Of a stretch of DNA of 37,768 nt, positions 26,323 through 34,557 are shown one piece after another. The notes below the pieces were generated by a model that saw only the letters and a program-made list of their open reading frames with translations, had not been told where the DNA came from and ran no database searches. Source of the DNA: Bacteroidales bacterium (GTDB taxonomy: Bacteria > Bacteroidota > Bacteroidia > Bacteroidales > Bacteroidaceae); NCBI GenBank assembly GCA_004555245.1, contig SFIS01000052.1:1-37768 (forward strand), given 5' to 3'. Every line of letters begins with the position of its first letter. The stretch's first letter is position 1. A program made the position numbers and the translations under genes.

Positions 26323-27549
26323 ATGGTCATTCTACACTACATCCCATCGCTCGGCAAAAAGGCAGGACAGACTTCCACGCTTGTCCAGAGGCTTCATGCC
26401 GCTCTCGGGAATACTGTAGAATCACACCTCTTCACCGGCGAGATAACAATAAAGGAATTCGTACAGAAACTCAAAGACATCAAACCCGACATCCTACACA
26501 TTCACGGATGCTGGGACATACACCTCGCCATAGCACAATACCTCGCAGCAAGACAAGGCTGCCCCGTCATCATCTCGCCGCACAACGCACTCTCGCCCGA
26601 CGCCCTCGAGACTGACTTCTGGACATCACGCCTGCCAAGAATCATTCTCTACCAGTTCCTCGCCATCAGAAAAGCATTCGTACTCCACACCGCCACACAA
26701 CAGGAGACAGCAGATCTCAAAGACCTCGGATGGAAGAAACGCATCGCCTTCATACCCCTCGACGGCCTCAACGCCTCCGACACGCAGGCAGCGGCAGACG
26801 TTGCCGAACAGTTCCGCATACTCTACCGGAAAGTCATCGACACACGCCTCCGCAACACCATCAGCGACAATGAGCGCGACATCCTCTTCACACTCATCAG
26901 ACAAGCCGTCACACCCGCCATTGACGCCGCACCCGCTCCTCCCGTTGCCGCCGTCGCTGCACCCGTTCCTCCCGTATTCTTCGACCAGGTCGAAGAACAA
27001 GAAAAACAACGCCAAGCCCTCGCCGCCCTCTCTGAGCACACCTGGAAGAACATACAAATCTACGCCATCGACCACAGGGCAGACCACCTCCTCTTCGAAG
27101 GCCTCAAACGCATACAATACACCATACCTGTACGCGTCACACAGCTCCCCTCGCGCTACACCATAAAGCAGACGCTGCAGACAAAAAGCCACATACCTAT
27201 CGACACCGACGACACCAACGAACGCGACATCATCACCACCATCGCACAGCTGCACCACATCCTATGCCTCAAGGAAGCGGAAGAGACATGGCCGTCGCCG
27301 ATACACCTCCTCGCAAATCTATACGCCACACTGCGATACACCGACTACGACGAAGAGAACATCATGCGGCAGCTGCAGAAAAAACACCTCGCCGACACTG
27401 CAGCACGCACCATGCACATCCTCGCCGTGCTCTTCAGCCTATCCGTCGGCTTCATGCCACTAAACCCCATCAACGACAAAAAGACAAGGCAGATGCTCTG
27501 CAACTTGAACAACATATCATACAACATCCCACAAAACAACATACCATGA
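26323..27549 (+). CDS. GT4-like protein carrying an in-frame palindromic repeat insert
   Basis: A 408-residue protein. Residues 1-150 form a GT-B N-terminal Rossmann domain typical of family 4 glycosyltransferases (HYIPSLGKKAGQTSTLVQRL, KPDILHIHGCWD, IISPHNALSP). The usual C-terminal nucleotide-sugar domain with its E-x7-E motif is not evident; instead the C-terminal half is hydrophilic and repeat-free. Near residues 200-230 is a Pro/Ala-rich stretch followed by VFFDQVEEQ, encoded by copy 2 of the palindromic repeat family (26977-26997), in frame. Its stop overlaps the fbp start (ATGA). It is probably an envelope glycosyltransferase or a diverged, possibly inactive relative. Confidence 0.55.
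   Translation: MVILHYIPSLGKKAGQTSTLVQRLHAALGNTVESHLFTGEITIKEFVQKLKDIKPDILHIHGCWDIHLAIAQYLAARQGCPVIISPHNALSPDALETDFWTSRLPRIILYQFLAIRKAFVLHTATQQETADLKDLGWKKRIAFIPLDGLNASDTQAAADVAEQFRILYRKVIDTRLRNTISDNERDILFTLIRQAVTPAIDAAPAPPVAAVAAPVPPVFFDQVEEQEKQRQALAALSEHTWKNIQIYAIDHRADHLLFEGLKRIQYTIPVRVTQLPSRYTIKQTLQTKSHIPIDTDDTNERDIITTIAQLHHILCLKEAEETWPSPIHLLANLYATLRYTDYDEENIMRQLQKKHLADTAARTMHILAVLFSLSVGFMPLNPINDKKTRQMLCNLNNISYNIPQNNIP
26941..27009 (+). repeat. Palindromic repeat, copy 2, inside a coding sequence
   Basis: C-rich sequence, CCCGTA, then the perfect palindrome at 26977-26997 (arms TTCTTCGACC and GGTCGAAGAA around a central A), then CAAGAAAAAC. The module matches the intergenic copies at 21596 and 29670 and is read as VFFDQVEEQEKQ. 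The reverse strand is also open across it (FFDLVEEYG). Confidence 0.85.
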
Positions 27550-29516
27550 GCAGCTACAACATCGAAAACGACATGAGATACCTGCGGCTTCTCGCACACA
27601 ACTTCCCAACCGTCGCCGCCGCCTCGACAGAGATAATCAACCTCTCTGCCATTCTCAACCTGCCAAAAAGCACCGAACACTTCCTCGCTGACATTCACGG
27701 CGAACACGAGGCGTTCCAGCACGTTCTGAAAAACGCTTCCGGAAACATAAAACGAAAAGTAAAGGAAATCTTCGGAAACACACTGCGCGACGCAGAGACA
27801 AGAGAACTGTGCACGCTCATCTACTATCCCGAACAGAAACTACAGACCGTCAAAGCCGTCGAGGCTGACCTCAACGACTGGTACCACATCACTCTGCACC
27901 AGCTCGTTGCCGTCCTCAGAGACGTCTGCTCAAAATACACACGCTCCAAGGTGCGAAAGTCGCTCCCCGAAGAGTTCTCGTACATCATACAGGAACTGCT
28001 GCACGAACGCACCGACGACATGAACAAGGCGGCATACGTCAACGGTATCATCGACACCATCATCTCCACACAACGCGCCGACGACTTCATCATCGCTCTC
28101 TGCAACGTCATTCAACGCCTCTCCATCGACCAGCTGCACATCCTCGGAGACATCTTCGACCGCGGACCCGGAGCACACATCATCATGGACACGCTACATA
28201 ACTACCACTCATGGGACATACAATGGGGCAACCACGACATCCTGTGGATGGGAGCGGGAGCGGGAAACAACGCCTGTATCTGCCACGTCATACGAATCTG
28301 CCTAAGATACGCCAACCTCACCACGCTCGAAGAAGGATACGGCATCAACCTCGTCCCGCTCGCCACTTTCGCCATGGAGCACTATAGCGACGACCCATGC
28401 ACCGGCTTCGAACCCATCATTCTCGACGGAAAAACCACAATCGACGACAAGCAGAAACGCCTCACAGCCATGATGCACAAGGCCATTTCCGTCATACAGT
28501 TCAAGGAAGAAGCACGCCTCTTCCACAGACACGCCACATGGAACATGCAGGACCGCGACATCATCTCTACCGTCAACATCGGCGACAACACGTGCACCGT
28601 GGACGGAAAGACATACACGATGAAAAACGCGACCTTCCCTACCGGCATCACGATCACCGACGACGAAGAGCAGCTCATGCAACGCCTGCACCACAGCTTC
28701 CGCGTCTCAGAGAAACTGCAGAAACACATAAAGGCCATTCTCACGCACGGATGCATGTACGCCATCTGCAACGGAAACCTGCTCTTCCACGCCTCCGTTC
28801 CTCTCAACGCCGACGGATCTCTTAAAGAAGTAGAGATAATGCCCGGAAAACGATACGCCGGAAAACAGCTCATGCACAACATCGGAATGCTCGTACGCTC
28901 CGCTTTCCAGCAAGACACCACACCGGAAGAAAGACAATACGCCATAGACTATTTCCTGTACCTCTGGTGCGGAAAAGACTCGCCTCTCTTCGACAAATCC
29001 AAGATGTCAACCTTCGAAAGATACTTCGTCTCAGACAAAACGGCACACAAAGAAGAGAAAGGATACTACTTCAGGCTGCGCGACAACGAAGCCGTCATTG
29101 ACAGCATCATGGACGCCTTCGGACTGACAGGCAACAACCGCCACATCATCAACGGACACGTCCCGGTACACGTAGCCAACGGAGAAAACCCCATCAAGGC
29201 CAACGGAAAACTGATGGTCATCGACGGAGGATTCTCTGAGGCATACCACAACGAGACCGGCATCGCCGGATACACACTCGTCTATCACAGCCGCGGATTC
29301 CAGCTCGTACAGCACGAGCCCTTCACATCCGCAAAAGACGCCATACTCAGAGGCACCGACATCAAGTCAACCACACAAATCATAGAGATGGCAAACAGGC
29401 GCATGCTCGTAGCAGACACGGACAAAGGCACAGAACTCCGACAACAGATAGAGGACCTCAAGAAACTCCTCTACGCCTACCGCCACGGCTACATCAAGGA
29501 AACCGAAAAGAAATAG
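27546..29516 (+). CDS. fbp: Class III fructose-1,6-bisphosphatase
   Basis: A 656-residue metallophosphatase of the class III (Firmicutes/Bacteroidetes) type, which hydrolyses fructose-1,6-bisphosphate in gluconeogenesis. The calcineurin-like metal motifs are DIHGE (from D49), GDIFDRGPG (from D202) and WGNHD (N229-H230-D231), with late NGHVPVH and DGGFSEAYH. The start at 27546 (MSSYNIENDMRYLRLLA) matches the family and overlaps the preceding stop by 4 nt; the ORF extends upstream only because that frame happens to be open. The downstream spacer of about 196 nt is unusually C-rich. Confidence 0.92.
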   Translation: MSSYNIENDMRYLRLLAHNFPTVAAASTEIINLSAILNLPKSTEHFLADIHGEHEAFQHVLKNASGNIKRKVKEIFGNTLRDAETRELCTLIYYPEQKLQTVKAVEADLNDWYHITLHQLVAVLRDVCSKYTRSKVRKSLPEEFSYIIQELLHERTDDMNKAAYVNGIIDTIISTQRADDFIIALCNVIQRLSIDQLHILGDIFDRGPGAHIIMDTLHNYHSWDIQWGNHDILWMGAGAGNNACICHVIRICLRYANLTTLEEGYGINLVPLATFAMEHYSDDPCTGFEPIILDGKTTIDDKQKRLTAMMHKAISVIQFKEEARLFHRHATWNMQDRDIISTVNIGDNTCTVDGKTYTMKNATFPTGITITDDEEQLMQRLHHSFRVSEKLQKHIKAILTHGCMYAICNGNLLFHASVPLNADGSLKEVEIMPGKRYAGKQLMHNIGMLVRSAFQQDTTPEERQYAIDYFLYLWCGKDSPLFDKSKMSTFERYFVSDKTAHKEEKGYYFRLRDNEAVIDSIMDAFGLTGNNRHIINGHVPVHVANGENPIKANGKLMVIDGGFSEAYHNETGIAGYTLVYHSRGFQLVQHEPFTSAKDAILRGTDIKSTTQIIEMANRRMLVADTDKGTELRQQIEDLKKLLYAYRHGYIKETEKK

Positions 29517-29669
29517 CCGCCGCCCGCGCGCCGTACCTGCCCTCGCCCCGCGCCGTGCCTTCCCGCTGCCCCTTCCCCGCGTCATTGCCACTGTGCCCCG
29601 CGGGTTTGCCACTGTGCCCCGCGGGTTTGCCGCGGGTTCATCAAGCCCCCGCCCCTCTCCCCTCCCGTA
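29517..29669 (+). repeat. C-rich spacer with tandem 21-nt units and a CCGCGG hairpin
   Basis: The spacer between fbp and the nucleotidyltransferase is dominated by C and G, with few A. Two adjacent 21-nt units beginning TTGCCACTGTGCCCC (29585-29605 and 29606-29626) are followed by CCGCGGGTTC. The second unit folds into CCCGCGG-GTTTG-CCGCGGG (29618-29636). The same hairpin with its GCCACTGTG prefix recurs at 34506-34537. Confidence 0.75.
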
Positions 29670-29690
29670 TTCTTCGACCAGGTCGAAGAA
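29670..29690 (+). repeat. Palindromic repeat, copy 3, before the nucleotidyltransferase
   Basis: A perfect palindrome, arms TTCTTCGACC and GGTCGAAGAA around a central A. It is preceded by C-rich sequence ending CCCGTA and followed by an A-rich run and the start codon at 29713. The arrangement is the same as copy 1 before hisI. Confidence 0.85.
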
Positions 29691-29712
29691 CAACAAAAAA
29701 ACAAGAAAACGA

Positions 29713-30504
29713 ATGAAAACAATGATTTTCGCAGCAGGCAAAGGCACACGCCTCAAGCCCCTCACCGACACTGTGCCGAAGGCCATGCTACCCGTTGCCG
29801 GCAAACCGCTCATACAGCACGTCCTCGAAAACGTAGCCACGAAGCCCGGGAACCTCGTCGTCGTCAACGTACACCACCACGCGCCGCAAATCGTCAACTT
29901 CATCGACATCACACGGCAGCACTGGAAGGCTGAGATACGCATCTCGCACGAAGACACGCTGCTCGAGACAGGAGGAGGATTAAAGAAAGCCGCACCGCTC
30001 TTCATGAACGGAGACCACACCGACACACAGCCCATACTCATACACAACGTCGATATCATCTCCAACGTCTGCCTGAACACCTTCTACAACAGCCACCGCG
30101 ACACCGACGACGCCACTCTCCTCGTCTCCCGGCGCCCCACGCAACGCTATCTCATCTTCGACAACGAGATGCGCCTCGCCGGATGGACCAACATCACCAC
30201 AGGCAGCGTGCGCTCGCCACACCCACAGCTCATGGCACTCGACGGCACCACACTCCCACAAGACTTCAACACGCCCGACGGCGCAGAATACCACCTCTAC
30301 GCCTTCTCCGGGCTCCACATCTTCTCCCCTGCCCTCTTCCCCGTCATGCAGACCTGGCCGGAACACTTCCCCATCATCGACTTCTACCTCGCCATCTGCC
30401 ACATACACAACGTCAGGGCATACATACAACCCGACCTCAGACTCCTCGACGTCGGGAAACTCGACACCCTCGCCGGAGCAACGGCATTCGTCAACGACAA
30501 CTGA
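29713..30504 (+). CDS. MurU-like sugar-1-phosphate nucleotidyltransferase
   Basis: A 263-residue nucleotidyltransferase that joins a sugar-1-phosphate to an NTP. The N-terminal signature is MIFAAGKGTRLKPLTDTVPKAMLPVAGKPL, with the GxGxR loop at about residues 8-13 and the catalytic lysine in PKAM. IHNVDIISN supplies the metal-binding aspartate. ETGGGLKKA is diagnostic of MurU (MurNAc-1-phosphate uridylyltransferase) and close relatives. It would act in cell-wall sugar recycling or polysaccharide precursor synthesis. The matching kinase (AmgK) is not beside it. The ATG at 29713 is chosen because upstream in-frame sequence is the C-rich repeat spacer. Confidence 0.75.
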   Translation: MKTMIFAAGKGTRLKPLTDTVPKAMLPVAGKPLIQHVLENVATKPGNLVVVNVHHHAPQIVNFIDITRQHWKAEIRISHEDTLLETGGGLKKAAPLFMNGDHTDTQPILIHNVDIISNVCLNTFYNSHRDTDDATLLVSRRPTQRYLIFDNEMRLAGWTNITTGSVRSPHPQLMALDGTTLPQDFNTPDGAEYHLYAFSGLHIFSPALFPVMQTWPEHFPIIDFYLAICHIHNVRAYIQPDLRLLDVGKLDTLAGATAFVNDN

Positions 30505-30544
30505 CAACTGAAAGAAAAAACTATACACCAAAATAAAAACACCT

Positions 30545-32158
30545 ATGCAAAAAATCATCATCCTCGACTTTGGCAGCCAGACGACACAACTCATCGGCAG
30601 ACGCGTCAGAGAGCTGGACACCTTCTGCGAAATCATGTCGTACAACAAGTATCCCGAAGACGATACTGATGTCATCGGCGTCATACTCAGCGGCTCGCCC
30701 TACTCGGTACACGACCCCGAAGCCTTCTCGATCAACCTCCAACGCTTCATCGGCCGCCTGCCCGTGCTCGGCATCTGCTACGGAGCGCAGTACATCTCCA
30801 ACTCGCTCGGAGGACGGGTGGAGAAAGCCGACAGCCGAGAATACGGAAGGGCACACCTCCAGACCGTCAACACCGACGACCCGCTCTTCAGCGGATTCAG
30901 CAAGAACTCACAGGTGTGGATGAGCCACGGAGACACCATCACAGCCATTCCTGAAGGCTTCTGCTGCATAGCATCCACTGCCGACGTGAAATATGCCGCA
31001 TACAGCAACACCACATACGGAAAAGGCGTATGGGCGGTGCAGTTCCACCCAGAAGTGTTCCACACAGTACAGGGCTCGCTGCTGCTCAAAAACTTCGTCT
31101 GCAACATCTGCGGCTCACAACAGCAGTGGAGCGCTGCATCATTCGTCGATACCACCGTCGATGAACTGAAACGCCAGCTCGGCGACGACCGCGTCATCCT
31201 CGGACTATCCGGCGGCGTCGATTCTTCCGTTGCCGCCGTACTCCTCAACCGCGCCATCGGGAAAAACCTCACCTGCATCTTCGTCGATCACGGCATGCTG
31301 CGCAAAAACGAGTTCACTGACGTCATGCACGACTACGAATGCCTCGGACTGAACGTCATCGGCATCGACGCATCAGAAAAATTCTTCGCTGACCTGAAAG
31401 GCGTCACCGACCCGGAACAGAAACGCAAAATCATCGGACGCGACTTCGTCGAGGTCTTCAACGCAGAAGCAAAGAAGATAACCGGCGCACGATGGCTCGC
31501 ACAGGGCACCATCTATCCAGACCGCATCGAGAGCCTCAACATCACCGGGAAAGTAATCAAGAGCCACCACAACGTCGGAGGACTGCCGGAAGAGATGCAC
31601 CTCTCTCTCTGCGAACCGCTCAAATGGCTGTTCAAGGACGAAGTAAGACGCGTCGGAAGACAACTCGGCATGCCTGAACACCTCATCACACGACACCCCT
31701 TCCCGGGACCAGGCCTCGCCGTACGCATTCTCGGAGACATCACACCCGAAAAAGTACGCATCCTACAGGAAGCCGACGACATCTACATACGCGCACTGCG
31801 CAAATACAAACAGAAGCTCTCCGGAGAAGAGGCACGGAAGGTGCTCGCCGCTGGCGTGCCGGCACAGATGACAGACGGAGAAATAGAAGTCTCGCTCTAC
31901 GACCAGGTATGGCAGGCGGGAGCAGTGTTGCTCTCCACAGTTCGCAGCGTAGGCGTGATGGGCGACGAACGAACCTACGAACACCCCGTCGCTCTCAGGT
32001 CCGTTACATCGACTGACGCCATGACTGCAGACTGGTCACGCCTCCCATACGATTTCATGGCGAAGGTGTCAAACGAAATAATAAACAAAGTGAAAGGCGT
32101 CAACCGCGTCTGCTACGACATCTCCTCAAAACCGCCCGCAACAATCGAGTGGGAATAA
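30545..32158 (+). CDS. guaA: GMP synthase (glutamine-hydrolysing)
   Basis: A 537-residue two-domain enzyme that aminates XMP to GMP. The N-terminal glutaminase has C78 in GICYGAQYI and the QFHPEV histidine/glutamate. The ATP pyrophosphatase P-loop is SGGVDSS (222-227). The C-terminal dimerisation domain ends KPPATIEWE. It is slightly longer than the usual 505-525 residues because of an apparent extra segment at about 420-450 (KYKQKLSGEEARKVLAAG to EIEVS) between LRK and LYDQVWQAG. It lies 40 nt after the nucleotidyltransferase and is followed by a hairpin. Confidence 0.95.
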   Translation: MQKIIILDFGSQTTQLIGRRVRELDTFCEIMSYNKYPEDDTDVIGVILSGSPYSVHDPEAFSINLQRFIGRLPVLGICYGAQYISNSLGGRVEKADSREYGRAHLQTVNTDDPLFSGFSKNSQVWMSHGDTITAIPEGFCCIASTADVKYAAYSNTTYGKGVWAVQFHPEVFHTVQGSLLLKNFVCNICGSQQQWSAASFVDTTVDELKRQLGDDRVILGLSGGVDSSVAAVLLNRAIGKNLTCIFVDHGMLRKNEFTDVMHDYECLGLNVIGIDASEKFFADLKGVTDPEQKRKIIGRDFVEVFNAEAKKITGARWLAQGTIYPDRIESLNITGKVIKSHHNVGGLPEEMHLSLCEPLKWLFKDEVRRVGRQLGMPEHLITRHPFPGPGLAVRILGDITPEKVRILQEADDIYIRALRKYKQKLSGEEARKVLAAGVPAQMTDGEIEVSLYDQVWQAGAVLLSTVRSVGVMGDERTYEHPVALRSVTSTDAMTADWSRLPYDFMAKVSNEIINKVKGVNRVCYDISSKPPATIEWE

Positions 32159-32170
32159 TTAATACCCATT

Positions 32171-32196
32171 GGGTGGGAGTAGAAATACTCCCACCC
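32171..32196 (+). terminator. 11-bp GNRA-capped hairpin between guaA and yraN
   Basis: GGGTGGGAGTA (32171-32181), loop GAAA, and TACTCCCACCC (32186-32196) form a perfect stem with a stable GNRA tetraloop. There is no T-run after it, and yraN starts 12 nt later. It may be a partial terminator or mRNA-stabilising hairpin. Confidence 0.5.
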
Positions 32197-32207
32197 ACCC
32201 TCTGAAT

Positions 32208-32642
32208 ATGGCACAACACAACGAACTCGGGAAATGGGGCGAAGACATCGCAGCCAAATTCCTCGAAGAGAAAGGATGGTACATCCGACACCGTAACTGG
32301 AGACACAAGCACGCCGAACTCGACATCGTCTGCATCGACGAGAACGACACCACCATCCTCTTTGTCGAGGTCAAGACACGCTCGACACTCACATACACAC
32401 CGCCCGCACAGGCCGTCGATGCAGAGAAACGGCAGAACATCCTCGAGGCGGCCGAAGCATACATTCACTCCTTCAGGAAAGAGAACCGCCGACTGCGATA
32501 CGACATCATATCCGTCACCGGAACACCAGACACCACACCCATCATCCAGCACGACGAAGGGGCTTTCACCATGATCGACATCTTCGAAGACGACTACGCC
32601 GCACAGCGCCGCAAACTCAACAGCATCTTCTTCCGTCACTAA
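32208..32642 (+). CDS. YraN/UPF0102 family putative endonuclease
   Basis: A 144-residue protein of the UPF0102 family with a Holliday-junction-resolvase-like PD-(D/E)xK fold. The pattern is NELGKWGEDIAAKFLEEKGW at the N-terminus (conserved E), then AELDIVCID and LFVEVKTR supplying D, E and K of the nuclease site. The biochemical role of the family is not established. The ATG at 32208 gives the family N-terminus (MAQHNELGKWGE); the in-frame GTG region further upstream lies in the hairpin. It follows guaA by 49 nt. Confidence 0.85.
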   Translation: MAQHNELGKWGEDIAAKFLEEKGWYIRHRNWRHKHAELDIVCIDENDTTILFVEVKTRSTLTYTPPAQAVDAEKRQNILEAAEAYIHSFRKENRRLRYDIISVTGTPDTTPIIQHDEGAFTMIDIFEDDYAAQRRKLNSIFFRH

Positions 32643-32721
32643 CTATCTATGGTGAACAGTTTGATGTATCCTAAATGGAACTGTTCCTGATTTACTCTGA
32701 CTACTTGTTCGCAGAAAATAT

Positions 32722-32833
32722 ATTGACCAGCACGCGCTGTAAGCGCAGAAGCGCATAGCCCAGGGTAGAGCGCAGCGGCACCCTGGGTGTAAGTGGGCAT
32801 TTCCATGCGCGCTGTAAGCGCAAAAGCGTTAAA
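32722..32833 (+). repeat. Structured dispersed repeat, left copy (about 112 nt)
   Basis: Nearly identical to 37497-37609 in the same orientation. It contains GCGCT-GTA-AGCGC hairpins at both ends and a central stem pairing CCCAGGGT with ACCCTGGG. Short minus-strand ORFs in it (MPTYTQGAAALYPGLC) recur in both copies and are repeat artefacts, not genes. Confidence 0.9.
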
Positions 32834-32978
32834 CAAATCAAAATACAAATCGCTGATTAACAAGAGAAACGAGAATATAACGCAAAAGTTGGGTCAAGTG
32901 GCAACCAGCCTTTAGGCTGGTAAAAGTTGTTTTAGTTGTTGTCAACAGACAACATAGAGTTCACAATCAGACCGTTGT
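32834..32978 (+). other. AT-rich spacer between repeat blocks, with a small palindrome
   Basis: This segment is present between the 112-nt and 34-nt repeat blocks here but is reduced to two nucleotides in the right-hand copy. It holds ACCAGCCT-TT-AGGCTGGT (32904-32921), a perfect 8-bp inverted repeat. No gene or clear promoter was found. Confidence 0.5.
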
Positions 32979-33012
32979 TCCTGTTGTCTCTGTTGTCGTA
33001 AAAACCAAAGCG
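32979..33012 (+). repeat. 34-nt direct repeat, left copy
   Basis: A 34-nt block (rich in TTGTC units, ending AAAACCAAAGCG) is identical to 37612-37645. The esterase start codon lies 7 nt after it, so the repeat forms most of that gene's immediate leader. Confidence 0.85.
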
Positions 33013-33019
33013 TCAGACT

Positions 33020-34342
33020 ATGAACTTCAAGACAAACCTAATCACAACCCTCATCCTCATCATCTTCGCTACGGCACACGCCGCGGCGGAGAACTACCCC
33101 TACCGCTCCGACTACCTGTGGGTCACCACCCCCGACCACGACAACTGGACCTACCGCTGCGGCGAGAAGGCACAAGTCGAGATACAGCTTTACCGCTACG
33201 GCATTCCATGCAGCACCGACATCACATGGACCCTCGCCGACGACTTGCTCACACCCGACAAGAAAGGTACGCTGAAAACCGTCAACGGACGCGCGAAACT
33301 CAACATCGGCACACGGAAGACACCAGGATTCCGCGACCTCACGCTCAACGCCGTCATCGACGGGCAGAAGACATCACACCACATCAAACTCGCCTTCTCG
33401 CCCGAGAAGATACAGCCATACACACGCGAGCCCGAAGACTTCACCGCCTTCTGGCAGCAGCAACTCGAAACCCTCAAGAAGACAAAGCTGCAATACACAC
33501 GCGAGAGGGCGACAGAATACTGCACCGACCGCATCCTCTGCGACCTCATCAAGCTGCGCATCGACGACCGCCACTACATCTACGCTTACCTCACCTATCC
33601 GCGCAACGCACAGCCCGGCTCCTGCCCTGCCGTCATCTGCCCTCCCGGAGCCGGCATAAAGACCATTAAGGAACCGCTGCGGCACCGCTACTACGCCGAG
33701 AACGGCTTCCTGCGCCTTGAGATGGAAATCCACGGCCTCGACCCGCGCCTCTCACCCGACACCTTCGCCGACATACAGCGCGCCTTCGCCGCAAAAGGCA
33801 ACAACTACCTCGAGAACGGCCTCGACAACCGCGACAACTACTATATGCGGCACGTCTATCTCTCGCTCGTCCGCGCCTTAGAGTTCATGGCGTCACTGCC
33901 AGAATGGGACGGCCGCAACATGGCGATGCAGGGCGGCTCGCAAGGCGGGGCCCTCGCACTCGTCGCAGCAGCCCTCTCGCCGCAGGTCACACACGCCATC
34001 TCCAACCACCCCGCACTCTCTGACATGGCGGCATACGCCCAGCCGGGACGCACCGGAGGATACCCGCACTTCAACCGCATCAACGGCATGATGACACCAG
34101 AGAAGATACGCACCATGGCATACTACGACGTCGTGAACTTCGCACGCCACATCACCTGCCCCGTCTTCATGACATGGGGCTTCAACGACAACACCTGCCC
34201 GCCCACAACCTCTTACGCCGTTTTCAACACGATTAGCGCCCCGAAGACACCCCTCGTCACGCCCGTAAACGAACACTGGACCTCAGACGCAACCGAGCTC
34301 CACCTGATGCACTGGCTGAAGCAGAACCTCCTCGCCCCATAA
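33020..34342 (+). CDS. Secreted acetylxylan esterase, CE7-like
   Basis: A 440-residue alpha/beta hydrolase with a Sec signal peptide (TLILIIFATAHAAAENYPY). Residues about 30-135 form an N-terminal beta domain. The CE7/AXE1 hydrolase domain follows from about 145. The catalytic triad is visible: S307 in GGSQGGALAL, D390 in WGFNDNTCPP and H419 in NEHW. The oxyanion-side motif is CPPGAG. Enzymes of this family remove acetyl groups from xylo-oligosaccharides and also act on cephalosporin C. The signal peptide puts it in the periplasm or on the cell surface. It sits between two direct copies of a dispersed repeat together with the downstream barrel/PI-PLC gene. The hairpin at 34351-34386 ends the gene. 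Confidence 0.82.
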   Translation: MNFKTNLITTLILIIFATAHAAAENYPYRSDYLWVTTPDHDNWTYRCGEKAQVEIQLYRYGIPCSTDITWTLADDLLTPDKKGTLKTVNGRAKLNIGTRKTPGFRDLTLNAVIDGQKTSHHIKLAFSPEKIQPYTREPEDFTAFWQQQLETLKKTKLQYTRERATEYCTDRILCDLIKLRIDDRHYIYAYLTYPRNAQPGSCPAVICPPGAGIKTIKEPLRHRYYAENGFLRLEMEIHGLDPRLSPDTFADIQRAFAAKGNNYLENGLDNRDNYYMRHVYLSLVRALEFMASLPEWDGRNMAMQGGSQGGALALVAAALSPQVTHAISNHPALSDMAAYAQPGRTGGYPHFNRINGMMTPEKIRTMAYYDVVNFARHITCPVFMTWGFNDNTCPPTTSYAVFNTISAPKTPLVTPVNEHWTSDATELHLMHWLKQNLLAP

Positions 34343-34350
34343 CCCCCGTC

Positions 34351-34386
34351 AGAAGGGCAGCCGACCCCGCCGCCGCCTGCCCTTCT
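34351..34386 (+). terminator. 10-bp hairpin after the esterase gene
   Basis: AGAAGGGCAG (34351-34360) and CTGCCCTTCT (34377-34386) pair perfectly, 8 nt after the esterase stop. The following T-tract is weak (TACCTTCC). Confidence 0.45.
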
Positions 34387-34557
34387 TACCTTCCATCTCC
34401 CCGCCTGCCCTTCTGCCCTTCCCCCGTCTCCCCCGTCGCTGCCCTCCGTCTCCGTCTCCGTCGCCGCCCCCGCCTCCCCCGTATCCGTCCGTCTCCCCCT
34501 TTATAGCCACTGTGCCCCGCGGTTTTGCCGCGGGTTTCTCCTATCCCATTTCCCGCC
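34387..34557 (+). repeat. Extreme C/T-rich spacer ending in a CCGCGG hairpin
   Basis: Nearly the whole stretch 34387-34500 is pyrimidine (runs of CCCCC, CCGTCTCC units) with almost no A. At 34506-34537 lies GCCACTGTGCC then CCCGCGG-TTTTG-CCGCGGG followed by TTTC, the second occurrence of the element in the 29585-29638 spacer. It directly precedes the start codon at 34558. Confidence 0.75.

Noticed and set aside
32639..32863. Small ORFs inside the dispersed repeats (also 37489-37758)
   Set aside because: Both encode the same MPTYTQGAAALYPGLC phrase only because the repeat DNA is the same; there is no start context or conservation beyond the repeat.
34525..34557. Upstream TTG start for the barrel/PI-PLC gene
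   Set aside because: It lies inside the CCGCGG repeat hairpin, and the signal peptide begins naturally at the ATG at 34558.
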